DNA from: Deltaproteobacteria bacterium
GTDB taxonomy: Bacteria > Desulfobacterota_B > Binatia > UBA9968
DNA length: 6,285 nt
Direction: 5' to 3'
Assembly (NCBI GenBank): GCA_005879255.1
Contig: VBKY01000343.1
Location: 1 to 6,285, forward strand
The translations under genes were made by a program, and so were the position numbers. The notes under the pieces were generated by a model. The model ran no database searches. It saw nothing but the letters and a program-made list of their open reading frames with translations, and was not told the origin of the DNA. Positions 1 to 5,436 of the stretch are shown here, piece after piece (position 1 is the first letter of the stretch; each line of letters starts with the position of its first letter).

Positions 1-486
1 AAGGCCCGTGCTCGTGTGCTGGAGATGCGCGAAACTTTGCCGGACACGCTTGACCTGATCGTCGTCTGTGTCGAAGCCGGCATGGGAGTCGATGCAGCTC
101 TCAATCGAGTCGGTAAGGAGCAGAACGCGCAAAATCTCGCGCTGGGCGAGGAAGTTGTGTTGGCTACCCAGGAGATGCAAGCCGGCGCGGCGCGCAAAGA
201 CGCTTTGATCCGCTTGGCCGATCGAGTCGGGATCGAGGAATTCAAGGCTCTCGTTACGTTTCTTACGCAAACCGAAGAAATGGGCGGTAGCATCGCCCGT
301 TCTTTGCGAGTTTACGCCGAGACCATGCGCGACAAGCGTAGCCAGGCCGCCGAAGAAGCGGCGCGAAAAACCGTTATCAAACTGATTTTTCCGCTGGTGT
401 TTTTTATTTTGCCGGCAATTTTCATAATTCTTTTAGGACCTCCGGGGTTGGGAATCGTACAGATGCTTTCCGATCCGCTGCGTTAG
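1..486 (+). CDS. tadC: TadC-like Flp pilus assembly platform protein, C-terminal part (5' truncated by window)
   Basis: The frame is open from base 1, giving 161 residues to a TAG stop, so the start codon lies outside the window. What is visible is the second half of a type II secretion F (T2SSF) domain of TadC type. It begins with the characteristic LPDTLDLIVVCVEAGMG segment (residues 13-29), where a conserved acidic residue and a GMG turn open the helical bundle. Helices containing EMQAGAARKDAL and TEEMGGSIARSLRVYAETMR follow. It ends in one strongly hydrophobic membrane segment (about residues 126-146) and a short polar tail. TadC and TadB form the inner-membrane platform that couples the TadA ATPase to Flp pilus assembly. 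Downstream TadE and TadG homologues support the assignment. The stop overlaps the Shine-Dalgarno of the next gene. The family call is secure; TadC rather than TadB rests on the motif pattern and on the position at the distal end before tadE/tadG. Confidence 0.93.
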   Translation, partial: KARARVLEMRETLPDTLDLIVVCVEAGMGVDAALNRVGKEQNAQNLALGEEVVLATQEMQAGAARKDALIRLADRVGIEEFKALVTFLTQTEEMGGSIARSLRVYAETMRDKRSQAAEEAARKTVIKLIFPLVFFILPAIFIILLGPPGLGIVQMLSDPLR

Positions 487-490
487 GAAT
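485..490 (+). promoter_or_regulatory. Shine-Dalgarno for the DUF192 gene, overlapping the tadC stop
   Basis: AGGAAT lies 7 bases upstream of the GTG at 497 and shares bases with the TAG stop of tadC (484-486). This supports the GTG start and indicates translational coupling of the two genes. Confidence 0.6.
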
Positions 491-496
491 CGTATT

Positions 497-895
497 GTGC
501 CGGTCATCAACTTAACGAAACAAACGTGGCTCGCCACCAAGGTGCGCAAAGCAGACAACTTCCTCACCCGGCTGATCGGGTTGTTGAAGAGAAAACATCT
601 CGGGCCCGAAGAAGCTTTGTGGCTTATGCCGAGCAAGGGAATTCATACGATCGGCATGAAATTTCCCATTGATGTGGTTTTTCTAAATAGGGGCCATCAC
701 GTAGTCGGGCTAATGTCCGGTCTTCCACCGTATAGAATAAGCGCAGTCCACTTGAGTGGCTATAGCGTGCTGGAATTGCCCAATGGCACGATTAAGAAAT
801 CATGCACGGAGATCGGCGATCAATTCGAGATTTCCCTAGCAGAGACCTCCGAGATCGACGATTTGAGAGACACGCGCTTGAGCCAGATAGGTTAG
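497..895 (+). CDS. DUF192 family protein, cytoplasmic, in the tad cluster
   Basis: The product is 132 residues and matches the DUF192 pattern. An N-terminal RLIGLLKRKHLGPEEALWL block (residues 25-43) corresponds to the usual 'GLM.R..L....gllF' motif. It is followed by IHTIGMKFPIDVVFLNRG (49-66), the hallmark 'M.nt.ipLDivFld' core, and then by SGYSVLELPNG (87-97), matching the family's 'a.yvLElpaG', plus a closing GD. Many DUF192 proteins carry a signal peptide; this one has none and should be cytoplasmic. The GTG start is chosen because a Shine-Dalgarno sits at the right distance and the homology begins soon after. The biochemical function of DUF192 is unknown to me. It lies 10 bases after tadC and is probably in the same transcript. 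About 20 acidic, low-homology residues trail the core domain. The family call is confident; a role in pilus assembly is only inferred from position. Confidence 0.88.
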   Translation: MPVINLTKQTWLATKVRKADNFLTRLIGLLKRKHLGPEEALWLMPSKGIHTIGMKFPIDVVFLNRGHHVVGLMSGLPPYRISAVHLSGYSVLELPNGTIKKSCTEIGDQFEISLAETSEIDDLRDTRLSQIG

Positions 896-1159
896 GTTTT
901 TGTAAAGGGAGTTTGTTTTACTTCGAAGCACCTACACACGTAGACTCCTATTAAGCACGAAGTGTGCGCGCTGTTGGGATCCTCGCAACCGGAAGTTTAG
1001 GTAGCTGCGTTTTTAACCACGTCTGGAAGTGGGCACGATTGCCATATTAAATGCGAGCGCTTACTTTGGATGCGGAATGCCTTGCCGAGATGACTGCCAA
1101 ATCAAGACAAACCACCATGGACCAAGACAAGTAGCCTCTGGCACAACTCGTGAAATGGC
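896..1159 (+). other. 264-base non-coding stretch between the DUF192 gene and tadE
   Basis: No credible gene is visible here. The first half holds a run of small inverted repeats: GTAAA/TTTAC (902-906 with 917-921), the palindrome CTTCGAAG (921-928), CTAC/GTAG (932-935 with 940-943), GCAC/GTGC, GTTG/CAAC (973-976 with 986-989) and CCAC/GTGG (1017-1020 with 1029-1032). None has a U-tract like an intrinsic terminator, and short stems of this kind arise often by chance. A 27-codon open frame at 1051-1134 has no ribosome binding site. The stretch most plausibly carries the promoter or 5' leader of the pseudopilin genes, but I could not pick out a convincing -35/-10 pair. Confidence 0.45.
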
Positions 1160-1696
1160 GTGAAGACCATGGGAATAAAAACAGCAGTATGGAAGACAAT
1201 TTGGGATCGCCTGCGACTCCCGCCGTCGCTGGGCGTATGCTTGAACAGCAAAGGTCAAGCGCTCGTCGAGTTCACACTCGTCTTCATGTTGCTTCTAGTT
1301 GTCGCTTGGATCCCTGCTGATTTCGGACTGGCTTTTTACACGGGTCAACTGGCGTTGAACGCGTCTCGCGAAGGGGCGAGAATCGGCGCCGCTGATCCTA
1401 ACTACTCTGCTCAAGTGGGCAATTGCAGTTTGCCGGCCTGCTATTCGCTGACTGATGGTACTGTTCTAAAGGAAACGGCGAAGAGACTTTCAAGTGCATT
1501 GCTGCCGGGCGCTACGATCACAGTCGTTGCTCTTGCAGGAGCTACCTGCAACCAAACCGTTCAAGTGCAAGTAGTTGGCAATTACAATTATTCTTTCTAT
1601 CGCTTACTGAGGTTTTTTGGCGTTAATGTCCCTCCGACCGTCCAGATTACCCGAACGACTGAGATGCGCTGGGAGCATCAAAATCCCTGCACCTGA
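1160..1696 (+). CDS. tadE: TadE-like pseudopilin (first copy)
   Basis: This 178-residue protein (175 if the ATG at 1169 is used) has the TadE-family N-terminus. A basic leader ends in NSKG, followed by QALVEF and a hydrophobic helix of about 20 residues (35-56) that includes the typical DFG. The G32|Q33-A-L-V-E37 arrangement fits the prepilin-peptidase site, with glutamate at position +5 of the mature protein. The family's NASREGARIGA segment follows at 67-77. The mature part carries four cysteines (89, 94, 130, 177), likely paired after export. The C-terminus has a tyrosine-rich strand (GNYNYSFYRLLRFFG). TadE proteins are minor pseudopilins of the Flp/Tad pilus, processed by the same peptidase as Flp. 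The start is uncertain: the GTG has no obvious Shine-Dalgarno, while the ATG at 1169 has only a weak GAAG before it. The leader is long for the family. The gene is followed 11 bases later by a paralogue. Confidence 0.88.
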   Translation: MKTMGIKTAVWKTIWDRLRLPPSLGVCLNSKGQALVEFTLVFMLLLVVAWIPADFGLAFYTGQLALNASREGARIGAADPNYSAQVGNCSLPACYSLTDGTVLKETAKRLSSALLPGATITVVALAGATCNQTVQVQVVGNYNYSFYRLLRFFGVNVPPTVQITRTTEMRWEHQNPCT

Positions 1697-1707
1697 TAGG
1701 TCAAATC

Positions 1708-2250
1708 GTGATGAGAGAAAGAGTATTGCCGCTGGGAAATAGAATTATGAGCACAAGAAAACTTTGGCTCAATAAGCGCGGACAAAGCATTGTCGAAATC
1801 ACCCTGATCACGCCATTGCTACTTGCTGCTTTATACGTAGCCATGGACTTCGGTATTTTGTTTTTCACGGCCCATTATACGTCAAACGCAGTCCGTGAAG
1901 CCGCGAGAATCGGCTCCATTCTGCCCGACTGCGCGATTGACGCTACGGTTCCTTGTGTCACGACGGTTGCGGCACAGAGCTGTCCCGGAACCAACAAGGT
2001 TGTTCAAGAAACTTGTGCTCGACTCACGAATCGCCTGACAGGCACGACTGTGGCAGTTACGTTGACCGGAATTTATAATCCAGCCACGTGTATGCGGGAG
2101 GTCAAGGTGACTGCGAGTGGAACTTACGCTTATGGTCTTTACAGGGTGATGACACTATTGGGGATGCCTGTTCCAACAAACCCGACTGTAAGCCGTTCTG
2201 CGGATGTGCGATATCAAGGCCAACCGGTCACGGTGACCGGCGCATGTTGA
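1708..2250 (+). CDS. TadE-like pseudopilin (second copy)
   Basis: This is a paralogue of the preceding gene with the same architecture: basic leader, NKRG|QSIVE prepilin-peptidase motif (G25, E30 counted from the GTG at 1708), a hydrophobic helix with MDFG, and NAVREAARIGS. The C-terminal TYAYGLYRVMTLLG block aligns with GNYNYSFYRLLRFFG of the first copy. The mature part has six cysteines (75, 83, 92, 103, 128 and the final residue, 180). Three in-frame starts are possible: GTG 1708, ATG 1711 and ATG 1747. ATG 1747, with GGGAA eight bases upstream, gives 167 residues and a compact 12-residue leader typical of this family; I consider it at least as likely. The protein is an inner-membrane pseudopilin of the Tad system. 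It could be named TadE or TadF; the sequence alone does not decide. It is co-directional and tightly spaced with both neighbours, so one operon is expected. Confidence 0.88.
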   Translation: MMRERVLPLGNRIMSTRKLWLNKRGQSIVEITLITPLLLAALYVAMDFGILFFTAHYTSNAVREAARIGSILPDCAIDATVPCVTTVAAQSCPGTNKVVQETCARLTNRLTGTTVAVTLTGIYNPATCMREVKVTASGTYAYGLYRVMTLLGMPVPTNPTVSRSADVRYQGQPVTVTGAC

Positions 2251-2257
2251 GCGAAAT

Positions 2258-2262
2258 AGGAG
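2258..2262 (+). promoter_or_regulatory. Strong Shine-Dalgarno for the tadG-like gene
   Basis: AGGAG lies 6 bases before the ATG at 2269. It is among the clearest ribosome binding sites in the window and fixes the start of the TadG-like protein, in contrast to the weak sites before the two pseudopilin genes. Confidence 0.75.
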
Positions 2263-2268
2263 ACGCCT

Positions 2269-3369
2269 ATGACTAAACTTCGGGACGACTCTGGATCAGT
2301 TCTCGTATTCATCACCCTAATGATTGTGCTGCTAATGGTTATGGTCGGCCTGGGATTGGACACGGGATTTCTTACCTTTAGCCGGAGCTTGGGGCAGCGA
2401 GCAGTGGATATGGCCGCGCTCGCCGGAGCCGCCGGGCTTGCCAAGGGTGATGCAGCTGCGATCAAGAGTAATATTGAACAGCTCAATACGCCGAACGATT
2501 ACGTCAATCGCACAGCGGGCAGCAACCCGATCGACGGCACGGTCAGCGGTAACAACGTAACATTGATGACGTATGATTTTACAAACAATCAAATTACGGG
2601 CACAACAACTAATGTCACAAATGCCAATGCCGTTCGAGTGGCGTTAGAGACAACTAATCCATACACGGGAGGGGGTTCGAATAGCGCGGTTAACACACCA
2701 GCCTTTCTCACACCGCTCTTGAACTTGCTAGGCGGCACTGCATCAAGCTCGAACAACGTTAACGTGAGTGCCGTTGCAGTCATACAAGCTCAACCGGGTC
2801 TCCCCATCGCTCTAAATGGCTGTGATCCTGCTTGGGCCGGTACCAACACAGCAATTCCTTGGAATCAAACTCCGAGCGGCGGTTCAAATCCGAATAATTC
2901 AGGATGGACGACTTACCTTGACGGCTCTGTAAGCAGCCCCGATGTAATAGCGCTCATCCGTAAGATCGCGGCATGCCAGGGCACGGGCGTAGTTGGCGTC
3001 GGTACGAATATTTGTCTTAACAACGGTCAACAAACCCCAGATTTGCGGGAATTCGAAATCTTGATCGGTAACATTACAGACGGGACGCCGAAGTGTTATC
3101 TTACGCCAGTTATTCCGTCAACTAGTAATTTTACCGGCTGCGATAACCAATTGCTTGCATACGCCCAGATCTGTCCTTTGGCGGTATGTGGTCCCGGCGT
3201 GAACGGAAGCAAAAATCAAAACTTATGCACTCAACCGAACAGTTTTGGTAAGTATCTCTTTGCAACTGTCAAAAGCTGCAATGTTGGGGATCCTAATCGG
3301 CCGACTCTTAGCTCGTGCTATTCGCTTAAGTTGGTAAGGGAAAACAACGCCTGGACAAAAAACTACTGA
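2269..3369 (+). CDS. tadG: TadG-like Flp pilus assembly protein with cysteine-rich C-terminal half
   Basis: The protein is 366 residues. The N-terminus matches the Tad/TadG domain: a short charged leader, then SGSVLVFITLMI leading into a transmembrane helix (about 10-30), then GLDTGFLTFSRSLGQRAVDMAALAGAAGL (28-56), the family's 'vD.g.l...r..lQ.aaDaAALAGA' signature. The prepilin glutamate is absent (phenylalanine occupies the equivalent place), so peptidase cleavage is not expected. Residues about 80-170 form a beta-rich, Asn/Thr/Gly-rich region. The remainder holds ten cysteines (185, 236, 249, 276, 291, 302, 307, 320, 337, 350), all after residue 180. I recognise no von Willebrand A domain with a MIDAS motif, which many longer TadG proteins have. 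The expected location is an inner-membrane anchor with a periplasmic or pilus-associated body. The gene closes the tadE-tadE-tadG cluster, 18 bases after the second pseudopilin. The N-terminal assignment is confident; the C-terminal part I do not recognise. Confidence 0.85.
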   Translation: MTKLRDDSGSVLVFITLMIVLLMVMVGLGLDTGFLTFSRSLGQRAVDMAALAGAAGLAKGDAAAIKSNIEQLNTPNDYVNRTAGSNPIDGTVSGNNVTLMTYDFTNNQITGTTTNVTNANAVRVALETTNPYTGGGSNSAVNTPAFLTPLLNLLGGTASSSNNVNVSAVAVIQAQPGLPIALNGCDPAWAGTNTAIPWNQTPSGGSNPNNSGWTTYLDGSVSSPDVIALIRKIAACQGTGVVGVGTNICLNNGQQTPDLREFEILIGNITDGTPKCYLTPVIPSTSNFTGCDNQLLAYAQICPLAVCGPGVNGSKNQNLCTQPNSFGKYLFATVKSCNVGDPNRPTLSSCYSLKLVRENNAWTKNY

Positions 3370-3467
3370 ACCCGAAAGTTGGCATGTGAAAGCGACTTTT
3401 TTGCGGTAGGCATCACTATTTGAAAAGAACCCACTCGCTCACTTGATCGCAAACACGTTGATTCAAA
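3370..3467 (+). other. 98-base gap between tadG-like and DsbA-fusion genes
   Basis: There is no gene here. A weak element AAAG-CGA-CTTTTTT near 3389-3402 has a T-run but only a four-pair stem, so it is not a convincing terminator. No clear promoter elements are visible. The DsbA-fusion gene may be read from the tad transcript or from a promoter I cannot see. Confidence 0.35.
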
Positions 3468-4499
3468 TTGCGCGAACTATTCAGAAATAAATTTTCTATC
3501 AGCGCTTTTCTTATTGTTTCTTTGATCTCATTAGCCACTGTTTGGCGGCATCGAGGAGCGGAGGACAAACTCGCTGAGATCGATGGAGCGGTGATCACCG
3601 AGCGCCAGATTGAGGCTAGTTTGGGCCGCCAACTTTCACAGCTCAACGAACAAATCTATGACGTGAAGCGGCAGAAGCTCAATCAATTGATTGAGGCGCA
3701 GCTTCTCACCGAGGAGGCCAAGCGAAAAAACGTTTCCGTGGCAACTCTCCTGGAGCAGGAGGTTGACAATAAAGTTCAGCCGATTTCGGAAGAGGCGATT
3801 CGGAACTTTTATGAGAAAAACAAAGAGCGAATTCGTGTTGAGCTCGACAAGGTTAGTGACCAAATTCGCGATTACCTACGCGACGAAAGGATCGCAGCCC
3901 GCAAAGCCGACTACTTTAAGACTCTTCGTTCCAACGCAAAGATTATCACTTTTCTGAAGCCTCCGCCGATTCACCGTGCCGACGTCGCGACTAACGGAGC
4001 CCCGTTCAAAGGAGCGGAAAAAGCCGCGGTCACAATCGTTAAATTCGAAGATTTTCAGTGTCCATACTGTAAGACGGTTCAACCAACTTTTCCGGAACTT
4101 CTCAAGCGTTACGACGGTAAAGTGAGATTGGTCCACAAGGATCTGCCGCTGGACGCGATTCACCCCCAAGCGCGGCAAGCGGCGGAGGCGGCGCGGTGTG
4201 CGGGGGAGCAGGGAAAGTTTTGGGAGTATCACGATAAGCTTTACGCTAATTCACCGAAGGCGGGCGTTGAGGAACTTAAGAGCTACGCTAAAGAAGTGGG
4301 ACTGAACGCTGTGTCATTTGATCAGTGTTACGGCAGCGGGAAATTCAGAGCTGCTGTACAAAAGGATTTGAATGACGGCGCTCAGCTCGGTCTGACCGGC
4401 ACGCCAACGTTTTTTATCAATGGCCGCGAGATCTCGGGAGCTCAGCCAGTGGAGGCGTTTGCGGCGATTATCGACGAGGAGTTGGGTCAGGCGAAATAG
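3468..4499 (+). CDS. SurA_N-DsbA fusion: membrane-anchored chaperone / thiol-disulfide oxidoreductase
   Basis: This 343-residue protein has three parts. A membrane anchor or signal sequence lies at residues 8-26 (FSISAFLIVSLISLATVW), with no lipobox. A SurA N-terminal-like helical domain spans about 33-160, with the typical LAEIDGAVITERQIEASL opening and the RQKLNQLIEAQLLTEEAKRKNV helix pair. There is no peptidyl-prolyl isomerase domain. A DsbA-like thioredoxin domain (Thioredoxin_4 type) spans about 171-340, with active site CPYC at 198-201 after FEDFQ and the cis-proline loop GTPTFFING at 311-319. A second cysteine pair (C244 in RCAGEQGKFW, C287 in FDQCYGSGKF) is usual in this subfamily. 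The likely role is oxidation or folding of exported proteins at the outer face of the inner membrane. The TTG start is the only one that keeps the hydrophobic anchor: an in-frame TGA lies at 3459-3461. No good Shine-Dalgarno precedes it. The domain call is secure; the substrates are inferred from neighbouring cysteine-rich pilins. Confidence 0.92.
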   Translation: MRELFRNKFSISAFLIVSLISLATVWRHRGAEDKLAEIDGAVITERQIEASLGRQLSQLNEQIYDVKRQKLNQLIEAQLLTEEAKRKNVSVATLLEQEVDNKVQPISEEAIRNFYEKNKERIRVELDKVSDQIRDYLRDERIAARKADYFKTLRSNAKIITFLKPPPIHRADVATNGAPFKGAEKAAVTIVKFEDFQCPYCKTVQPTFPELLKRYDGKVRLVHKDLPLDAIHPQARQAAEAARCAGEQGKFWEYHDKLYANSPKAGVEELKSYAKEVGLNAVSFDQCYGSGKFRAAVQKDLNDGAQLGLTGTPTFFINGREISGAQPVEAFAAIIDEELGQAK

Positions 4500-4524
4500 G
4501 CTCCAATCTCCGTGGACTGACGTC

Positions 4525-5427
4525 GTGTTGGAAGAATCGCTAAACCTTTTATTGCTCGGCCAAAATCCCGATGGAGGTTGGGGCGCGGTGGCTGGCAAAC
4601 GCAGCAATACGGAGGCGACTGCGCTGGCGTTGCTGGCATTGCAGGCGGTCTTTAAGAAGACGATTGAACCAGCGGTGCAGAAGGCTAAGACATGGCTTGC
4701 AGAACGGCAGAATGTCGATGGCAGTTGGCCGCTTAACGACAGCTTAAAGGAATCCTCATGGAGTACCGCGCTCGCCATTATCGCGCTAAGTCCGTCGGCC
4801 GACTTTAATGAGCGCGTCATCAAGGCTGGTAACTGGGCCCTCGAGCAGGAAGGGAGCAAGCCGGGAATATTAGCCAACTTGATTTTGGCGGTCACGTTCC
4901 AAAAAAAGGCCGTTCAATTGAACGAGGATTTGATCGGTTGGCCGTGGACGCCGAACAGCTTCAGTTGGGTCGAGCCGACCAGTTATTTTCTTCTCGCGTT
5001 AAAAAAGATAAGGCGCAATCTTTCGAGCAAAACCGTAGAAGAGCGTATCCAGCAGGGTGAACTGATGATCTACGACCGCATGTGCGACAACGGCGGCTGG
5101 AATTATGGAAATTCATCCGTCTACGGCGATCGGCTTTGGCCGTATCCCGATACCACGGCAGTTGCTTTGATCGCGCTGCAGGATCATCACGAGCGAAAAG
5201 AGAATCAGGTGAGCCTAAGGGCTCTGAGTGAGATGGCGAAAAATACCGATTCAGGACTGGCTCTCAGTTGGAGTGCGATTTGCCTGTCACTGTACGGCCA
5301 GGAGGGCGCGGAACTAAGGCACCGACTCGTTGAGCGATTTGCCAAAACAAAATTTCTCGGCGAAACCAAGGCGATCGCACTGGGAATCTTGGCGATGGGC
5401 GATGGTGCGCGATTCTTTCGAGTGTAG
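4525..5427 (+). CDS. Prenyltransferase / squalene-cyclase-like repeat protein (alpha/alpha toroid), substrate unknown
   Basis: From GTG 4525 the protein is 300 residues. It has repeated QW-type motifs: QNPDGGWG (13-20) followed by TEATALALLALQA, QNVDGSWP (62-69) followed by STALAIIALS, and CDNGGWNYG (187-195) followed by PDTTAVALIALQD. This glycine/tryptophan turn plus Ala/Leu-rich helix pattern is that of the squalene-hopene cyclase / prenyltransferase alpha-alpha barrel. The catalytic DxDD of triterpene cyclases is absent (YPDTTA sits in an analogous-looking place) and the protein is about half their length. I therefore do not call it a cyclase. There is no signal peptide, so it should be cytoplasmic. 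The open frame extends upstream to an ATG at 4420 inside the preceding gene, but that extension is Arg-rich, lacks family motifs and looks like overprinting. GTG 4525 has only a weak GGA eight bases upstream; TTG 4528 is an alternative. It lies 25 bases after the DsbA-fusion gene and 9 bases before the DUF362 gene. Confidence 0.8.
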   Translation: MLEESLNLLLLGQNPDGGWGAVAGKRSNTEATALALLALQAVFKKTIEPAVQKAKTWLAERQNVDGSWPLNDSLKESSWSTALAIIALSPSADFNERVIKAGNWALEQEGSKPGILANLILAVTFQKKAVQLNEDLIGWPWTPNSFSWVEPTSYFLLALKKIRRNLSSKTVEERIQQGELMIYDRMCDNGGWNYGNSSVYGDRLWPYPDTTAVALIALQDHHERKENQVSLRALSEMAKNTDSGLALSWSAICLSLYGQEGAELRHRLVERFAKTKFLGETKAIALGILAMGDGARFFRV

Positions 5428-5431
5428 GAAG
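5426..5431 (+). promoter_or_regulatory. Shine-Dalgarno for the DUF362 gene, overlapping the upstream stop
   Basis: AGGAAG lies 5 bases before the ATG at 5437 and overlaps the TAG stop (5425-5427) of the toroid gene. It decides the start of the DUF362 protein and argues that both genes are translated from one transcript. Confidence 0.7.
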
Positions 5432-5436
5432 TGAAG

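Noticed and set aside
980..1020. Possible cyclic-di-GMP riboswitch fragment (CGCAACCGG, GGTAGC)
   Set aside because: The pieces resemble parts of the GEMM consensus, but the order and the paired helices needed for that fold are not present.
1051..1134. 27-codon open frame in the leader before tadE
   Set aside because: It has no ribosome binding site, an in-frame stop immediately before the ATG, and a composition unlike a leader peptide or Flp pilin.
1139..1155. Sigma-54-like TGGCAC element
   Set aside because: The -24 half matches but the -12 GC is replaced by GA, and the position would leave almost no 5' leader before the GTG at 1160.
3389..3402. Intrinsic terminator after the tadG-like gene
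   Set aside because: There is a T-run but only a four-base-pair AT-rich stem with a three-base loop, too weak to call.
3876..4232. 118-codon antisense open frame
   Set aside because: It is a shadow of the DsbA-like domain including the CPYC region; no ribosome binding site or domain is evident.
4314..4895. 193-codon antisense open frame
   Set aside because: It lies opposite the end of the DsbA-fusion gene and the start of the toroid gene, both with clear domain motifs on the + strand. Its translation shows no recognisable domain.
4525..5427. Squalene-hopene cyclase
   Set aside because: QW-type repeats are present, but the DxDD catalytic motif is missing and the length is about half that of the enzyme.
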